A stretch of 64,000 nucleotides of DNA from Flectonema sp. DT1601 (Eukaryota > Euglenozoa > Diplonemea > Diplonemida > Diplonemidae). The notes beneath the pieces were generated by a model. The model saw only the letters and a list, made by a program, of their open reading frames with translations, was not told where the DNA came from and did not search any database. Within the stretch, counting starts at the first letter, position 1. Every line of letters begins with the position of its first letter. Location: assembly GCA_964019425.1 (NCBI GenBank), contig OZ025794.1, positions 558,001-622,000 of the forward strand, read 5' to 3'. This document shows, piece after piece, positions 27,820 through 38,907 of the stretch. Both the position numbers and the translations under genes were made by a program.

Positions 27820-30740
27820 ATGCCTGACTCAAGAGATGACGAAGAAGACCTACAGAGTAAATCCTCAAGTGGAGGCGAGGCTCTCGACGATGACAACATT
27901 TGGAGGGAAGACATCGCTGAGGCATTAGAAGACAACGAATGGGAGAAAGACTCGATGTTAGTTTCTGAAGGAGCGACTTCAGAAGATGAAAGATCGCTTC
28001 AATCTGTTGATTATCGAAAATTAGAAGAAAGATATTCTGGATTAGAAAAACAACGAAAAGCTAAAGTTGATGCAATGAACAAAAAGATAAAAAGAGACAG
28101 GGGTCTTCAAGGATTGTTTGGTGATACAAATACTGTCGTATCACAATCAACTAGATGGGATGATGATGATGATGACGATGAGGATGATGATGATCAAACA
28201 TATGCTGGTTCTCGTACAACAAAACAAACAAAAGTAACAACTCAAGACAGCACCACTGCACTGATGAGAACTCCTGGTGGTGATGACGACGGTGAATTCG
28301 ATTCTGATTCTCTGTCGGATTCAACTTCTGATTCTGAAGGCCCGGCAGTTGACCTCACTGATCTCCGAGGACTCTCTTCAGAGTGGGTTGAACAAGATAA
28401 GATCAAACGAGAAGTTCGTAAGCAATTCCGTCTGTTTCTCCGTCACAAGACTCCCCAGGGAGACACTCCTTACGTTCAAAAAATACATTCAATCGTCACA
28501 CTGCAACTTTCATCATTACTGGTAGAATTTCAAGAAATTGCAACTTTCAATGAAGGGCTTGCTGTGTTAGCTGGTGAAGCCCCAGCAGTGACCTTAGAGC
28601 TGTTTGAAGACGTTGCCAGTAAAGAAGTATTTAAACACTATCCTCGTTATGTTGATGTTGTTCGTACTATAAACGTTAGATTAATAAACCTTCCTATTAG
28701 CGATGCAATTAGAAATCTTCGTTGCCTCCACATGAATATGCTTTGTCAGATTCACGGAGTTGTGACCCGAAGATCACTAATTTATCCTCAATTACAAGCT
28801 GCTATGTTTGATTGCTTGTCTTGTGGATACACACTTGGGCCTTTGGTTAGTAAAGTTAAAGAACCCAAAGCGAAGCAATGTCCTTCGTGTCAAAAAAACG
28901 GTCCGTTCAGACTAAACAGCACGCAGACCATCTACAGAAATTATCAAACTGTTATTTTACAAGAGACTCCTGGGACGGTACCTCCGGGACGATTGCCGAG
29001 GTGGATAGAAGTTATATTGCTCAATGACTTGGTTGATATTGCTCGTCCCGGAGATGAAATTGTCGTCACTGGCATCTACAAAAATGCTTTTGATCCTCTT
29101 CTTAATCACAGGCAGGGATTTCCTGTATTCACAACTGTTTTAGAAGCCAATGCTGTAAGAAAACGAGTCGACGATCTTAAAGAGTGCATGACTGAAGAGG
29201 AACGAACTGAAATATTATCGATGGCCAAGCATCCAAATATTATTGAAAAGATCGTTCATAGTATTTCACCGTCGATTCACGGCAATGAAATGATCAAAGC
29301 GGGGATAGCATGTTCGTTGTTTGGAGGAGTTCCAAAGGAAGTTGGTGATGGCAAGCATCGAATAAGAGGTGACATAAATGTTTTATTAGTTGGTGATCCT
29401 GGCTGTGGTAAATCACAAATTCTAAAATACACAGAAAAGACAAGTCCAAGAAGTGTATTCACAACTGGAAGAGGAAGTACAGCAGTTGGTCTAACTGCTG
29501 CAGTACACAAAGACTCAATGACTGGTGAATGGACTCTTGAAGGAGGTGCAATGGTCATAGCTGATAAGGGTCACTGTCTTATTGACGAATTTGATAAAAT
29601 GTCTGACCAAGATAGAACATCTATCCACGAGGCAATGGAACAACAAACTATTTCTATAGCCAAGGCTGGAATTGTTACTTCTCTTCAAGCTCGCTGTAGT
29701 ATCATCGCAGCAGCAAATCCCATTGTCGGTCATTACGAATCATCTCAAACCTTTGAAAGTCAAGTTAATTTAACACAACCGATCCTCTCTCGATTTGACT
29801 TGTTGTTCGCTGTATGTGTTATTATTAAGGTTATTGAAGTTTTCAAAAAAAAAAAAAAAAAAAAAAAAAAACAGGTACGCGACGTAGTCGATCCCATCCA
29901 AGATACCCATTTAGCTAAATTCGTATTAAACAGCCACATGAAACATCATCCTCGTAATGTTGGTGACGAGGATGTTCAGCTTATTGAAGGTGTGAAAGAT
30001 ATCCGAGAAGACACTAACTTAGACAGTTCTAATCCAGTATGATTGTTTTTATACTTTTGTATTTGTTTTTTGAATTCACACAAAGTACATAAAAAACACA
30101 GCTGCCGCAAAAACTACTTCAGCGATACATATTATACGCTAGGACTTGTGTTCAACCAAAACTTGAACAAGTAGATATGGATCGTTTAGTCAGCTTTTAT
30201 GTTGAACTACGAAATGACAGCGCTATGAAGTACGAGTCAGGAATAAAAATAGTTGTCCGTCACTTGGAAAGTATTTGCAGACTGAGTGAAGCTCATGCAA
30301 AGATGAGACTTAGTCCTTATGTTCGTGAAGATGATGTCAGCAGAGCAATTTCATTATTTTTAAATGCGTTCTTGGGAACACTTCCATTTAAACGACGAGA
30401 GACGTTACGAAAGAAATACGCCTCCTACTTGGTTCTCGAAAAACAACATTTCCAAATTATTTCTCACGTTCTATCTGCTCGTGTCAAGGAACTCTGCCAA
30501 CTGATGTCTCTGAAGTACGGATCTTATGCCGACAGAGATGTTATTATTCCTGTGGTGGATCTCAAGTCGAAGGCCCAGGAGCACAAAATCTACGAAAACG
30601 ACCTTCAAAAGTTCTTCAAAACGTCACTCTTCACTACAGACTTCGATCTTATTAATAACAAACAAGACATTCTGTGGAAGAAAAACACACAGTCAGGTGA
30701 CACGCAGACTCAGACGCTACCCAGCAGTGGAGGTTACTAG
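27820..30740 (+). CDS. MCM2: MCM2, replicative helicase subunit, three exons, 930 aa
   Basis: One of the six subunits of the MCM2-7 ring that unwinds DNA at replication forks. Exons: 27820-29811, 29875-30036, 30102-30740. An acidic N-terminal tail with Asp runs is typical of MCM2. A zinc finger follows (CLSCG ... CPSCQ), then the subunit-specific PGRLPRWIEVILLNDLVD, Walker A GDPGCGKSQ, Walker B CLIDEFDKM, sensor AAANP and arginine finger LSRFDLLFAV. Exon 2 continues with VRDVVDPIQDTHLAKFV and exon 3 with LPQKLLQRYILYAR, as in MCM2. The C-terminal winged-helix region is complete. Intron 1 (63 nt, donor GTATGT, acceptor after a run of about 28 A) is a multiple of three and has no stop, so reading straight through inserts 21 residues after LLFAV; conservation shows it must be removed. 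Intron 2 is 65 nt with donor GTATGA. Confidence 0.95.
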
Positions 30741-30978
30741 CAGTCGGGTGACACATCCGTAGCACGTCATCAACAAAAAACTTTGGTTGACTTTATATTC
30801 AACTTCATTAGATTTCCAAAGAAGGTGAGGCGTCGTCGCTTCTTCAACCGCATCGTCCATTTGATATTATTTCAGAGCGTTTTGTTTGTTAAAAAACATT
30901 TTGTCAGATTTCTTTTTTTTTTTTTTTTTCAGGTTCAAGTTAACAGTAAGAAACTACTGCCGAAGAATATAAAGAAAA

Positions 30979-31935
30979 ATGAGTCGGCAACGGCCTGCAA
31001 CGGCCGCACCACATGTAAACAGTTGGTTTAATGACGAGGAAGGTAAAATTGAAAATGACATAAATGATGATGACAATGAAGAAGGTGATTCAGTCGATTT
31101 TGTTAATAGTTGTTACAGAGATGAATATGTTCCGAAGGCTCCAAACTGCGCTGGGGTATCGAGACCACCAGCAACTCATCCAAAAGCGAGAGAGTATTCA
31201 GATCATTATTTTAGTATGAATCAAAAGGTGTATGTCAAGCATAATGTTTCTCCTGTAAAGAAAAAGATTTTTATGCCACTTTCAGGTGGAAGTTTCTTTG
31301 GAGAAACAACAAGCAGAGCTGACTATGTTCATCACAAAGTTCAAAAAGAAGATACAAGATACCGAAGACCTAAAATTGTAGATAAACCAATACCATGTCA
31401 TGGAACCAGCATGAGTAGGACTGACTATGTTAAGTGGGAGACGAAACCTCAACGGGCTCCAAATTTAACATTGCGACGAAGTGTCGGAATTGGCCTTCCG
31501 TTCACTGCGAGCAGCCAATACAGAGATGAGTATCTTCATTTTACTACTGCTCCTCTTACTCAATATAAATCCAACAAGCATTCAATGCCTGAATTTAATC
31601 AAGCAGCACCAGGACACTTTGAAAGCACTAGCAGGGATGCATATCGAGGTTTCAGAGTTGATAAAGTCGACAGTCAAATTAACAAACAAATCATAGCTCG
31701 ACAACAACAAGCTGCGTCAATGAGTGTTTGTATGGGTTCTGTTAAAAGGAAGAAAGGATCGGGAAGAAAGAAACGTCCTTCACCTCCAGAATTGGACATC
31801 ACAAATGTCAGCATCAAATTTAATCCGACGATTGACCCGTCGAATAATGCACTCGGTGAGTTTAGACCACCTGACTACTTCTCACGACACCAACCAGGTC
31901 GATGGAAGCATCCAAAGATACTTCCGAGTACGTAG
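30979..31935 (+). CDS. SAXO-like axonemal microtubule protein, 318 aa
   Basis: Resembles the SAXO (FAM154)/MAP6-related family, proteins that bind and stabilise axonemal or basal-body microtubules. About five copies of a short repeat built around a Ser/Thr-x-Tyr/Arg-x-(D/E)-Tyr core are visible: NSCYRDEYVPKA, TTSRADYVHHKV, TSMSRTDYVKWE, ASSQYRDEYLHF and STSRDAYRGFRV, spaced roughly 30-55 residues apart. The rest is basic and Pro-rich, without membrane segments. The C-terminus (ALGEFRPPDYF) carries a last related element. The start follows a strong T tract and TTTTCAG acceptor at about 30915-30931. No intron. It is the first of several flagellar-type genes in the next 18 kb. The repeat family is inferred from the pattern. 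Confidence 0.75.
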   Translation: MSRQRPATAAPHVNSWFNDEEGKIENDINDDDNEEGDSVDFVNSCYRDEYVPKAPNCAGVSRPPATHPKAREYSDHYFSMNQKVYVKHNVSPVKKKIFMPLSGGSFFGETTSRADYVHHKVQKEDTRYRRPKIVDKPIPCHGTSMSRTDYVKWETKPQRAPNLTLRRSVGIGLPFTASSQYRDEYLHFTTAPLTQYKSNKHSMPEFNQAAPGHFESTSRDAYRGFRVDKVDSQINKQIIARQQQAASMSVCMGSVKRKKGSGRKKRPSPPELDITNVSIKFNPTIDPSNNALGEFRPPDYFSRHQPGRWKHPKILPST

Positions 31936-32140
31936 GTATGAAGGAATAGATTATTATAGCTCTGTCTTTACCAAGTTCATGACTACCAATTTATGTTATT
32001 TATGTTTTATTAATTTACACGGCAAACTGGGATTCCAGCCGTCAAAGTACTTATATATTTCAATGAGGTTAGTGGTTTTAATTTTAACAAATTATCTTGT
32101 TGAACAGCAACACGTTATTTAAAATAAACATCCTGAAATT

Positions 32141-33766
32141 ATGGATTACACTCGCCAACAAATGTGTGGTCACAAAGATTACAACTTGCGAACATATACT
32201 GGTAATTGGAGGGAAGATGTGGCTAGAGAAGGAGATAGAATGAGGAATTATCTTCTAAAAAGAGCAAGTGGAGAACTGACTGGTCAGAAAGTTCAACAGA
32301 GAATGTCCAAAGCATTGCAACCGATAACACTAACACCTCAACATAGTGATGGTCACTTAAGATTCGGTGATATCGTAATGATACAGTCTGCTGAAACAAA
32401 AGGTGTTTTGTCACTGGATGTCGAGACAGAATCTCAAGGTAGACCTGGCAACTTTGATGTGAGTGTCTCAGGAGGATGTCTTCCAATTGCACGTTCTGTC
32501 TGGACACTAATGAAAGCAAAAGACCCGAATATGGAATTTTATAAAAAGAATAAAGAATCTGACGTCGTTCACTACGGTCAACAACTTCGATTAGTAAACA
32601 CAATAATGGGCGAGTCTAACCTCTCTATTGCTTCAGAATCTCAGGGACCAAATACCTGCCTTCGCGGCAATAAGACTGGTCTAGAAAGAAGTGAAGTAAC
32701 AGCTTGCGTTGCCGGTTCTCTTGAAACCTTATGGCTAATCCACCCAGCAGAAGTATCTTGGAAGGTTGAATCAGAAGGTTATCCCGTGAAAACTGGTGAC
32801 ATTGTTGCATTTAAAGCTGTAAAGACTAACTCATACCTCTCATGTGAACAAGGAAAGAAGAATAATACTTTCGGTTTTGAAGAAGAAGTCTCTACATTTC
32901 ATCACAAAGACCAAGTCACTAAACAAGAATGCAAATACATCGGAGCCAGAAACACTTGGGGAATTGTATGCGCTGAAGCGGGTTCTCATTTTATTCCAAT
33001 TCATAATGGAAATCAGAAGAGTGCAATAGAAAGAGTAAGAACAAAGATACTACAAAGAGCTGGTAACTTAGGATTCAGGGGACTAACTCGATCACTACGT
33101 ATTATGGATGATGATGGGAATAAGAAACTATCCAGAAGAGAGTTCAAAGAAGGATTAAAAGTATACGGTATTCACATTGATGTCTCTGAGTTAGACGCCG
33201 TATTCAACACGTTTGATAGAGATGGTGATGGAGCTATTTCAGTTGGTGAATTCGTTAGAACAATAAGAGGACCAATGAACTCTCGTAGACTAACTCTCGT
33301 CAACATGGCATACGAAAGAATCGACACTGATAAGTCAGGATGTGTTTCTTTTGCTGAATTAAAATCAATTTACGGTCAGAATCTTTCCCAACACCCAAAC
33401 GTTATGTCAGGTTCTAAAACAGAGAGAGAAGTCTTACTCGAATTTATAAGCTGCTGGGACAAGTCTGGAGATGGCAACGTAACTCCTCATGAATTTCAAG
33501 ACTACTACAACGACATCTCTGCGAATATCGACAACGATGACTACTTCGAATTAATGATACGAAATGCTTGGCATATGTCAGGTGGTGAAGGCTGGTGTGA
33601 GAACACTTCCTGCAGGAGGGTACTTGTCATTCACAACAATGGCTCACAGACAGTCGAAGAAATTGAAAACGATCTTGGAATAGGTCCGGAAGACATCGAT
33701 AAAATGAAAGAAAAACTAATTGAACAAGGCATCACTGATATAAAAGCAATTAAACTCACTTTCTAA
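32141..33766 (+). CDS. CFAP161: CFAP161-like protein fused to calcyphosin-like EF-hands, 541 aa
   Basis: The N-terminal 300 residues match CFAP161, a protein of the ciliary microtubule lumen: YTGNWREDVAREGDRM, GELTGQKVQQRM, LQPITLTPQHSDGHLRFGD, HYGQQLRLVN, GYPVKTGDIVAFKAV and RNTWGIV appear in the family's order. From about residue 305 follows a four-EF-hand module like calcyphosin/CAPSL. The loops begin near residues 322 (DDDGNKKLSRRE), 358 (DRDGDGAISVGE), 395 (DTDKSGCVSFAE) and 440 (DKSGDGNVTPHE), and after the last hand comes NAWHMSGGEGWCENTSCRRV. All four loops keep most calcium ligands. Human CFAP161 and CAPSL are separate proteins, so this is a fusion or a variant architecture. A C-terminal 40-residue helix pair ends the protein. 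The acceptor is probably AACAG at about 32106. Confidence 0.85.
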   Translation: MDYTRQQMCGHKDYNLRTYTGNWREDVAREGDRMRNYLLKRASGELTGQKVQQRMSKALQPITLTPQHSDGHLRFGDIVMIQSAETKGVLSLDVETESQGRPGNFDVSVSGGCLPIARSVWTLMKAKDPNMEFYKKNKESDVVHYGQQLRLVNTIMGESNLSIASESQGPNTCLRGNKTGLERSEVTACVAGSLETLWLIHPAEVSWKVESEGYPVKTGDIVAFKAVKTNSYLSCEQGKKNNTFGFEEEVSTFHHKDQVTKQECKYIGARNTWGIVCAEAGSHFIPIHNGNQKSAIERVRTKILQRAGNLGFRGLTRSLRIMDDDGNKKLSRREFKEGLKVYGIHIDVSELDAVFNTFDRDGDGAISVGEFVRTIRGPMNSRRLTLVNMAYERIDTDKSGCVSFAELKSIYGQNLSQHPNVMSGSKTEREVLLEFISCWDKSGDGNVTPHEFQDYYNDISANIDNDDYFELMIRNAWHMSGGEGWCENTSCRRVLVIHNNGSQTVEEIENDLGIGPEDIDKMKEKLIEQGITDIKAIKLTF

Positions 33767-34102
33767 AATCTGTTCCGTGGTCCACTTCGTTATTTTGCAT
33801 CTTCACAACTCCTTCTGGAGAAACTTCAACGAAATTAAAACAGAAAATTATAGACCGGTAGAATATTAATCCCTTCCTTATTTGTAAATATTTACTTCGA
33901 TAACGCCACCAATCTTTTTTTTTTGATGGAAATAACTTTCTACAGCGTGAGCGTCACATTACATAATTCTATAAAACAGGATATCTAACTCAACAAGAAT
34001 GAATTAAACAATAATTATTCTCGTCGATCTTTTTACTTATTCTCGCGATCCTCGACTAGCAACATATTTTATTAAAAAAAAAGGAAATCAAAAGTAACGA
34101 AC
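33767..34102. other. Short intergenic region
   Basis: About 335 nt, AT-rich, with nothing recognisable beyond a T run (about 33917-33924) and a candidate acceptor at about 34060 upstream of the Kelch gene. Confidence 0.5.
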
Positions 34103-36919
34103 ATGTCAGTCAGGGCTGGCCTTCCTGGTTTAGAAGGCCACACTATAGTAAGAGTTGGTGAAGCACTAGTTGCATATGGAGGACGTACTGGAGATAGAAG
34201 CATAAACTCAAATGTATTCACACTAATTAATGGAACATGGAAAGAGCTTAGGTGTGGAGGATACACCCCAATTGGAAGAACATACCACACTGCTAACACT
34301 TACGGAGGTAGAATGTTAGTATTTGGTGGGATGACTGCTGTTGGATTTGTTGATGTTCATTTTAATACGTACAATGTTTTCGTATCGTCGACATTGCTGG
34401 AAGGTCCTGACAGAGCTCAATTTGGAGAAAGTCGCCTTCGAAAGGATCTCCCGCAAGTTACACAAAGTCCAAATGAACCATATTGTTTCCATACTCTTGA
34501 TTTAATTAATTCACCATCGTGGGAAACACCAAAAACAACTGGAGATTTACCTTTTCCACGAAGCAGTCATTCATCAGAAATCCACAACGGATGCTTACTT
34601 GTGTATGGAGGTTATTCTGTTCATACAAATGGTAGGCTGACTGATGATAATCAAAAGTCTTTATACAATGTTTATTCTTTGAATATTGATTCCCTAATAT
34701 GGTCTAGAATCGAATGCGTTGAAACCATCCCACCACTATTATGGGGACACGCGTCAGTAATGATTGATGATATCCTTATAACAATTGGTGGAGTAGACGC
34801 TATTAATAATAAAGAAGAACGATACATCTGTGGATGGAATCAAGTTGAATGTCAGTGGAGATGGATGCTTCACAATGATGAGCGTGCTATTGGAGATAGA
34901 GCCCTTCACTCTGTCGTCAACTACAACGGCCGAGCTGTAGTATTTGGGGGTAGTAGTGACTACAGCTGCACATTGTATAATTTAGTAAATGTTTTTGATT
35001 TGGAAAAAGGGAATTGGGTTCGTCCTCTATGCACTGGTGAAGCTCCAACTCCACGACGAGGTCACACAGCGATAGTAGTCGGTGATGAAATGATTGTAAC
35101 TGGTGGAATAGACGAAGAGGGATTTAGAAGTAATAGATCTCATTCATTAAATCTAATAACATGGCATTGGTCTACTCTGACAACGACATTCTCTGACATA
35201 CCTGCAGCTTGTGTAGAGGACGAATCAAAAGTACGTCAAAAACTGAAGGCAATTCACGCAAAACGTCGTCGTGAAAAGCAACGCCTTCAGGAATTATATC
35301 CAACTGTTACTCGGGATATAGTGGTTCGGATTGATCCACCGGAAACTTTAAATGATTATGATTGGGAGCAGAATTTAAAATTAAAAAATGAAACAGAACC
35401 TCCAGATGACCCAACACAGCCAACGGACCCTACTACAGAACCAGAAAACACAAAACCATCACTGCAAAGAGAACCGAGGAAGTGTTTAATTACGGAGGTG
35501 AATTCCGAATTACTTCCGTTGGAAAGCAACATGAATATAAAGATGATTGAAGGCTCAGCAGTACAGAACAACGAAGACGGATATAAACTACTACAACAAC
35601 ACGGCAGCAATGTTTACTCTGATAAGGGAATAACAATTACAATCGAACAAGACGAAGCTGAAGCACCACCATCACCTCCATCAAGTGAGGAGGAAGATGA
35701 AATTGAAGACGCTCCTCACACGCAATCAGTTCTAGTAAAGCCATTACCTGTTAGTAATCCTTTGTTGTATTCACAAACACCATCAATACCACAATTGTCT
35801 AAGTTGGCTGCTAATACTGCAACAGCTCATAACACTGATCAGATTATGTCACCATTTAAAGATGGAGGTAATCACATTCAGAAGTATGGATATAATGTGT
35901 TTACAGCAAGTCAAGTAAAGTCTGGAATGGTTAACGTACCTGACAGACAACCATTACAAGTTGGGTCTTCTCTTGGGAGGTATGGTTTTGTTGATATGGC
36001 TGCTCCAGTACCACACATTGAATTTCCAAGAGAAGAGATTCCATTGGCTAGTGATGTTATACATGTTACAGCACCAATTGATCATCAAAGAGCTGTCAGT
36101 CCAGTTAGAAGAACTCCTGGTGCTGCATCTCCTGAGTCAGCATATTGGAAACGTCAACAGAACTGGGTGACTGAAAAAAAGCGAACGACAATTGACGGAA
36201 CATCTCTACCTCCTCCATCAGCACCTGTCACAGATGCTGCCAGAGCCTGGAATATATTCCCAACAAATGAGAACGTGAAGTCCACGACTAATGCGAATCG
36301 AACTCGATATTTATCTCCTTCAGTTGTTAGATTAGGTCTTGTTAATCAACTTTCTATGAATCAACCAAAAGCACTTCAAGGACCATTTAATGGATCTAGA
36401 GCTGCAGCACATCCATACGGAAGATCACTTGCTAGGGATCCGTTCAGTTTATCTGATCCTTCTGAAGGAGATTATCAAATTGAAGGACCAAAGAACTTTG
36501 TAACCACCACCAACACTGCAATCCCTGCTGGGTTAGGACCAATTTCAGCTGCTGCATTCCTAACAGGGATGCAGAGTGGGCAGTCAGGTGGTTATGGAAG
36601 TAATGATTTCGTAAGCTCAGCTGATACTCCAGAAGTTATTTTAAGTAGAATGCCGGCAGATGTTCGAAACGCTGCAGCTCTCGCTTACAAAGACGAATGG
36701 AGGAACTGGACTTGGGAGGAACGTCTTAAAGCAGTTCAGCGATACATAGAAGTACAAGTTCGTCAGAACCCAATTCCTCCAACTGGATATGTTAATAATG
36801 ATGATAACTTACCTGTTCTCCCACCTGCAAGAGAAGGTGCAGAAGGTTGGATCAATGAACCTCGTCATGCTGCTCCTGTTGTGACAGAATTACCTCCTCG
36901 GCACAACACTGCTTATTGA
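34103..36919 (+). CDS. Kelch-repeat protein with long disordered tail, 938 aa
   Basis: Residues about 10-375 form a six-bladed Kelch propeller. Blades carry the double-Gly and distant Trp pattern: ALVAYGGRTGDR, RMLVFGGMTAVG, CLLVYGGYSVH, ILITIGGVDAIN, RAVVFGGSSDYS and EMIVTGGIDEEG. A short charged helical stretch (about 375-420, KLKAIHAKRRREKQRLQEL) may be a coiled coil. The remaining 500 residues are Pro/Ser/Thr-rich and probably disordered, with two related segments (GGNHIQKYGYNVFT and GSSLGRYGFVDM). The last 80 residues return to order (VRNAAALAYKDEWRNWTWEE). A propeller usually binds protein partners; in this flagellar neighbourhood an axonemal or cytoskeletal role is plausible but inferred. 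Start ATG at 34103; no introns. Confidence 0.85.
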   Translation: MSVRAGLPGLEGHTIVRVGEALVAYGGRTGDRSINSNVFTLINGTWKELRCGGYTPIGRTYHTANTYGGRMLVFGGMTAVGFVDVHFNTYNVFVSSTLLEGPDRAQFGESRLRKDLPQVTQSPNEPYCFHTLDLINSPSWETPKTTGDLPFPRSSHSSEIHNGCLLVYGGYSVHTNGRLTDDNQKSLYNVYSLNIDSLIWSRIECVETIPPLLWGHASVMIDDILITIGGVDAINNKEERYICGWNQVECQWRWMLHNDERAIGDRALHSVVNYNGRAVVFGGSSDYSCTLYNLVNVFDLEKGNWVRPLCTGEAPTPRRGHTAIVVGDEMIVTGGIDEEGFRSNRSHSLNLITWHWSTLTTTFSDIPAACVEDESKVRQKLKAIHAKRRREKQRLQELYPTVTRDIVVRIDPPETLNDYDWEQNLKLKNETEPPDDPTQPTDPTTEPENTKPSLQREPRKCLITEVNSELLPLESNMNIKMIEGSAVQNNEDGYKLLQQHGSNVYSDKGITITIEQDEAEAPPSPPSSEEEDEIEDAPHTQSVLVKPLPVSNPLLYSQTPSIPQLSKLAANTATAHNTDQIMSPFKDGGNHIQKYGYNVFTASQVKSGMVNVPDRQPLQVGSSLGRYGFVDMAAPVPHIEFPREEIPLASDVIHVTAPIDHQRAVSPVRRTPGAASPESAYWKRQQNWVTEKKRTTIDGTSLPPPSAPVTDAARAWNIFPTNENVKSTTNANRTRYLSPSVVRLGLVNQLSMNQPKALQGPFNGSRAAAHPYGRSLARDPFSLSDPSEGDYQIEGPKNFVTTTNTAIPAGLGPISAAAFLTGMQSGQSGGYGSNDFVSSADTPEVILSRMPADVRNAAALAYKDEWRNWTWEERLKAVQRYIEVQVRQNPIPPTGYVNNDDNLPVLPPAREGAEGWINEPRHAAPVVTELPPRHNTAY

Positions 36920-37111
36920 AAGGATGGGGAAAAAGGAAAAAAAAAATAGTATTATTGCGATCTGTAACTCCCGTTTCTCTTTACCCAAACCCCTTTGCGT
37001 TGTAATAGAATTATTTTGCTCTAGATTTCTTAAAAAACAAGAAATAAAAAAAAAATAAAATTAAAAAAAAAACTTGCAATTTCCTCATTCAGATTACTAT
37101 TTTCATATAAT

Positions 37112-38907
37112 ATGCCGTTGCCAGCTGTGAGATCTGCTGGTTCGTTCCCAACCCGAACGGAGTCAACACCTAATCTTCGACCAGTTGTTGTTCACAGCTC
37201 CTTGGAATCAAAACTTCAGGGAGTAACCGTATATGGTTGTACTGTGATTGAGAAGGTCAGCACTAAATGGAGGAAACAAAGAAGACTTCTGATCGCAACA
37301 AACGGTCTGCTACTCGTCTGCGGCATCGATGGAAAGGTCAGCAGAGTATTAGATTTGAGTGAGATAATTGAAATATTAACCCAAAGAGAAAATTCAGACT
37401 CAACCTACCTTCTGGTAAAGCTTGGCACTACACCCTCTAATGAACCAGATTTATTATGTTGTGTAGTTCCGAATAAAAGAAATACTCATAACTGCAGTGA
37501 ATTCCTTTCAGTGTTAACTTCATTAGTTCAACACAACAATTCATCTCTTCAAGGTATGAAATCAATACCTGAAATGTCAGGTTGTTCAACTATCAAAGGA
37601 TTAGCAAGGTTAGGTCATAATCCAATTAGCGCAAAGGAAAAGATTCGAATGTGTGGCAACAACAGAGCGAAGAATCAATCAAAGTGTCTATCTAATCTTG
37701 TTGAGTTAGACTCACGACCTACTAGTAGTACAGTAACACCTGTCATGTTACCAATAGCTGCTACTCCTGTTGATAATCCAATAGATGAAGTCGACAGGGA
37801 GCAGCCTTCTCTGTTAGGAGGATTTAACTTATACAATGAAAGCAGTAGTGTTGTTGAAAACTCAAACTTATCATCTCAGAACCCAATTGTGTTTGCTGAT
37901 CTAAGTGATAATGATGTCGTGGCTCACAGTAGACTACGTGCCAACTCAACAGTAATTCCAAACTGTGACATAGCAATGGCTGGAAGTGCTGCTGCTGCTC
38001 TTCCACCAAAGAGACAGAGAGCGGTTTCATTTTCAAATACAACAGTTGAGATAGAAAACACAAGTCCAGCAACAACTGATGGAGGTGATGACTTGACTGC
38101 TACAATGACTGCTATGCAACCTTTTCAACATTCTGGATTCGCTTCTTCAATGCCTCCAATTAAATCACTTCCTGAAGATGATGAAGGAGGTTGTGGATGG
38201 ACAGAACATAAGGATCCAGTTTCGAAACTTATCTACTACCACAATGATAAACTTCAAAAATCAACTTGGCACGAACCTGAAGAACTAAAAGGATGGAAGA
38301 AGAGAAATGGATTCCCACCAAGTGACGAGACTGATGACGAAGAAGAAGACAGAAAAAATGACATATACGAAAAAACATTAGCACTGTCGAAAAAGAGTAC
38401 TACTTTAAGAGGTATGAGTAAAGGAGCTCCACTACTAATGGATGAATCAGAGATTCAAAGTGATAATGAAGATAGTTCAAGTGATGACAGTGACAGCTCT
38501 TCGAGTAGTGGAGACACTTCAAGTGATGATGACAGACAGGACAGTAATTTTCTAAGCTCCTCTCGGATGTCAATCATCCCAACTTCAAAGTCAAAGAAAC
38601 TCGACATCGCTTCTCTTCTCGATGGTCCTCCAGTGAAGGTTCTTAAATCTCGCATTCCAATAGAAGTAGTTCAACCTTCTTTTGATGAGCAACCATTCGA
38701 ATCTCCTTCTGCATCCGTCGGCGTCGGAGGCATTGCTCACAATCGAATGCAGAAAATACCAAATGTTCAATTAAACCCTGTTCACATTGATATGAGTCAC
38801 CAGGTGTGTATTTCTTCTGTTTTTTTCTCTCTTATAAATTAACTTGAATATGAAATCCAATAAAACAGCGGAGATTCAACCCTGAATTATTTGAGCGTGA
38901 CTTGTAA
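37112..38907 (+). CDS. PH-like plus WW-domain protein, two exons, 576 aa
   Basis: Exon 1 is 37112-38803 and exon 2 is 38869-38907, joined by a 65-nt intron (donor GTGTGT, acceptor TAAAACAG). Exon 2 adds only 12 residues (RRFNPELFERDL) and the stop; without splicing the frame ends soon in intron sequence. Residues about 35-150 look like a PH-type beta barrel (KWRKQRRLLIATNGLLLVCG). A WW domain occupies about residues 360-392, with GWTEHKDP, IYYHN and STWHEP, suited to binding proline-rich ligands. The rest is Ser/Asp/Glu-rich with many potential phosphorylation sites, including a run of Ser/Asp around residues 450-475. Partner unknown. The start lies 20 nt after a CATTCAG acceptor. Confidence 0.8.
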
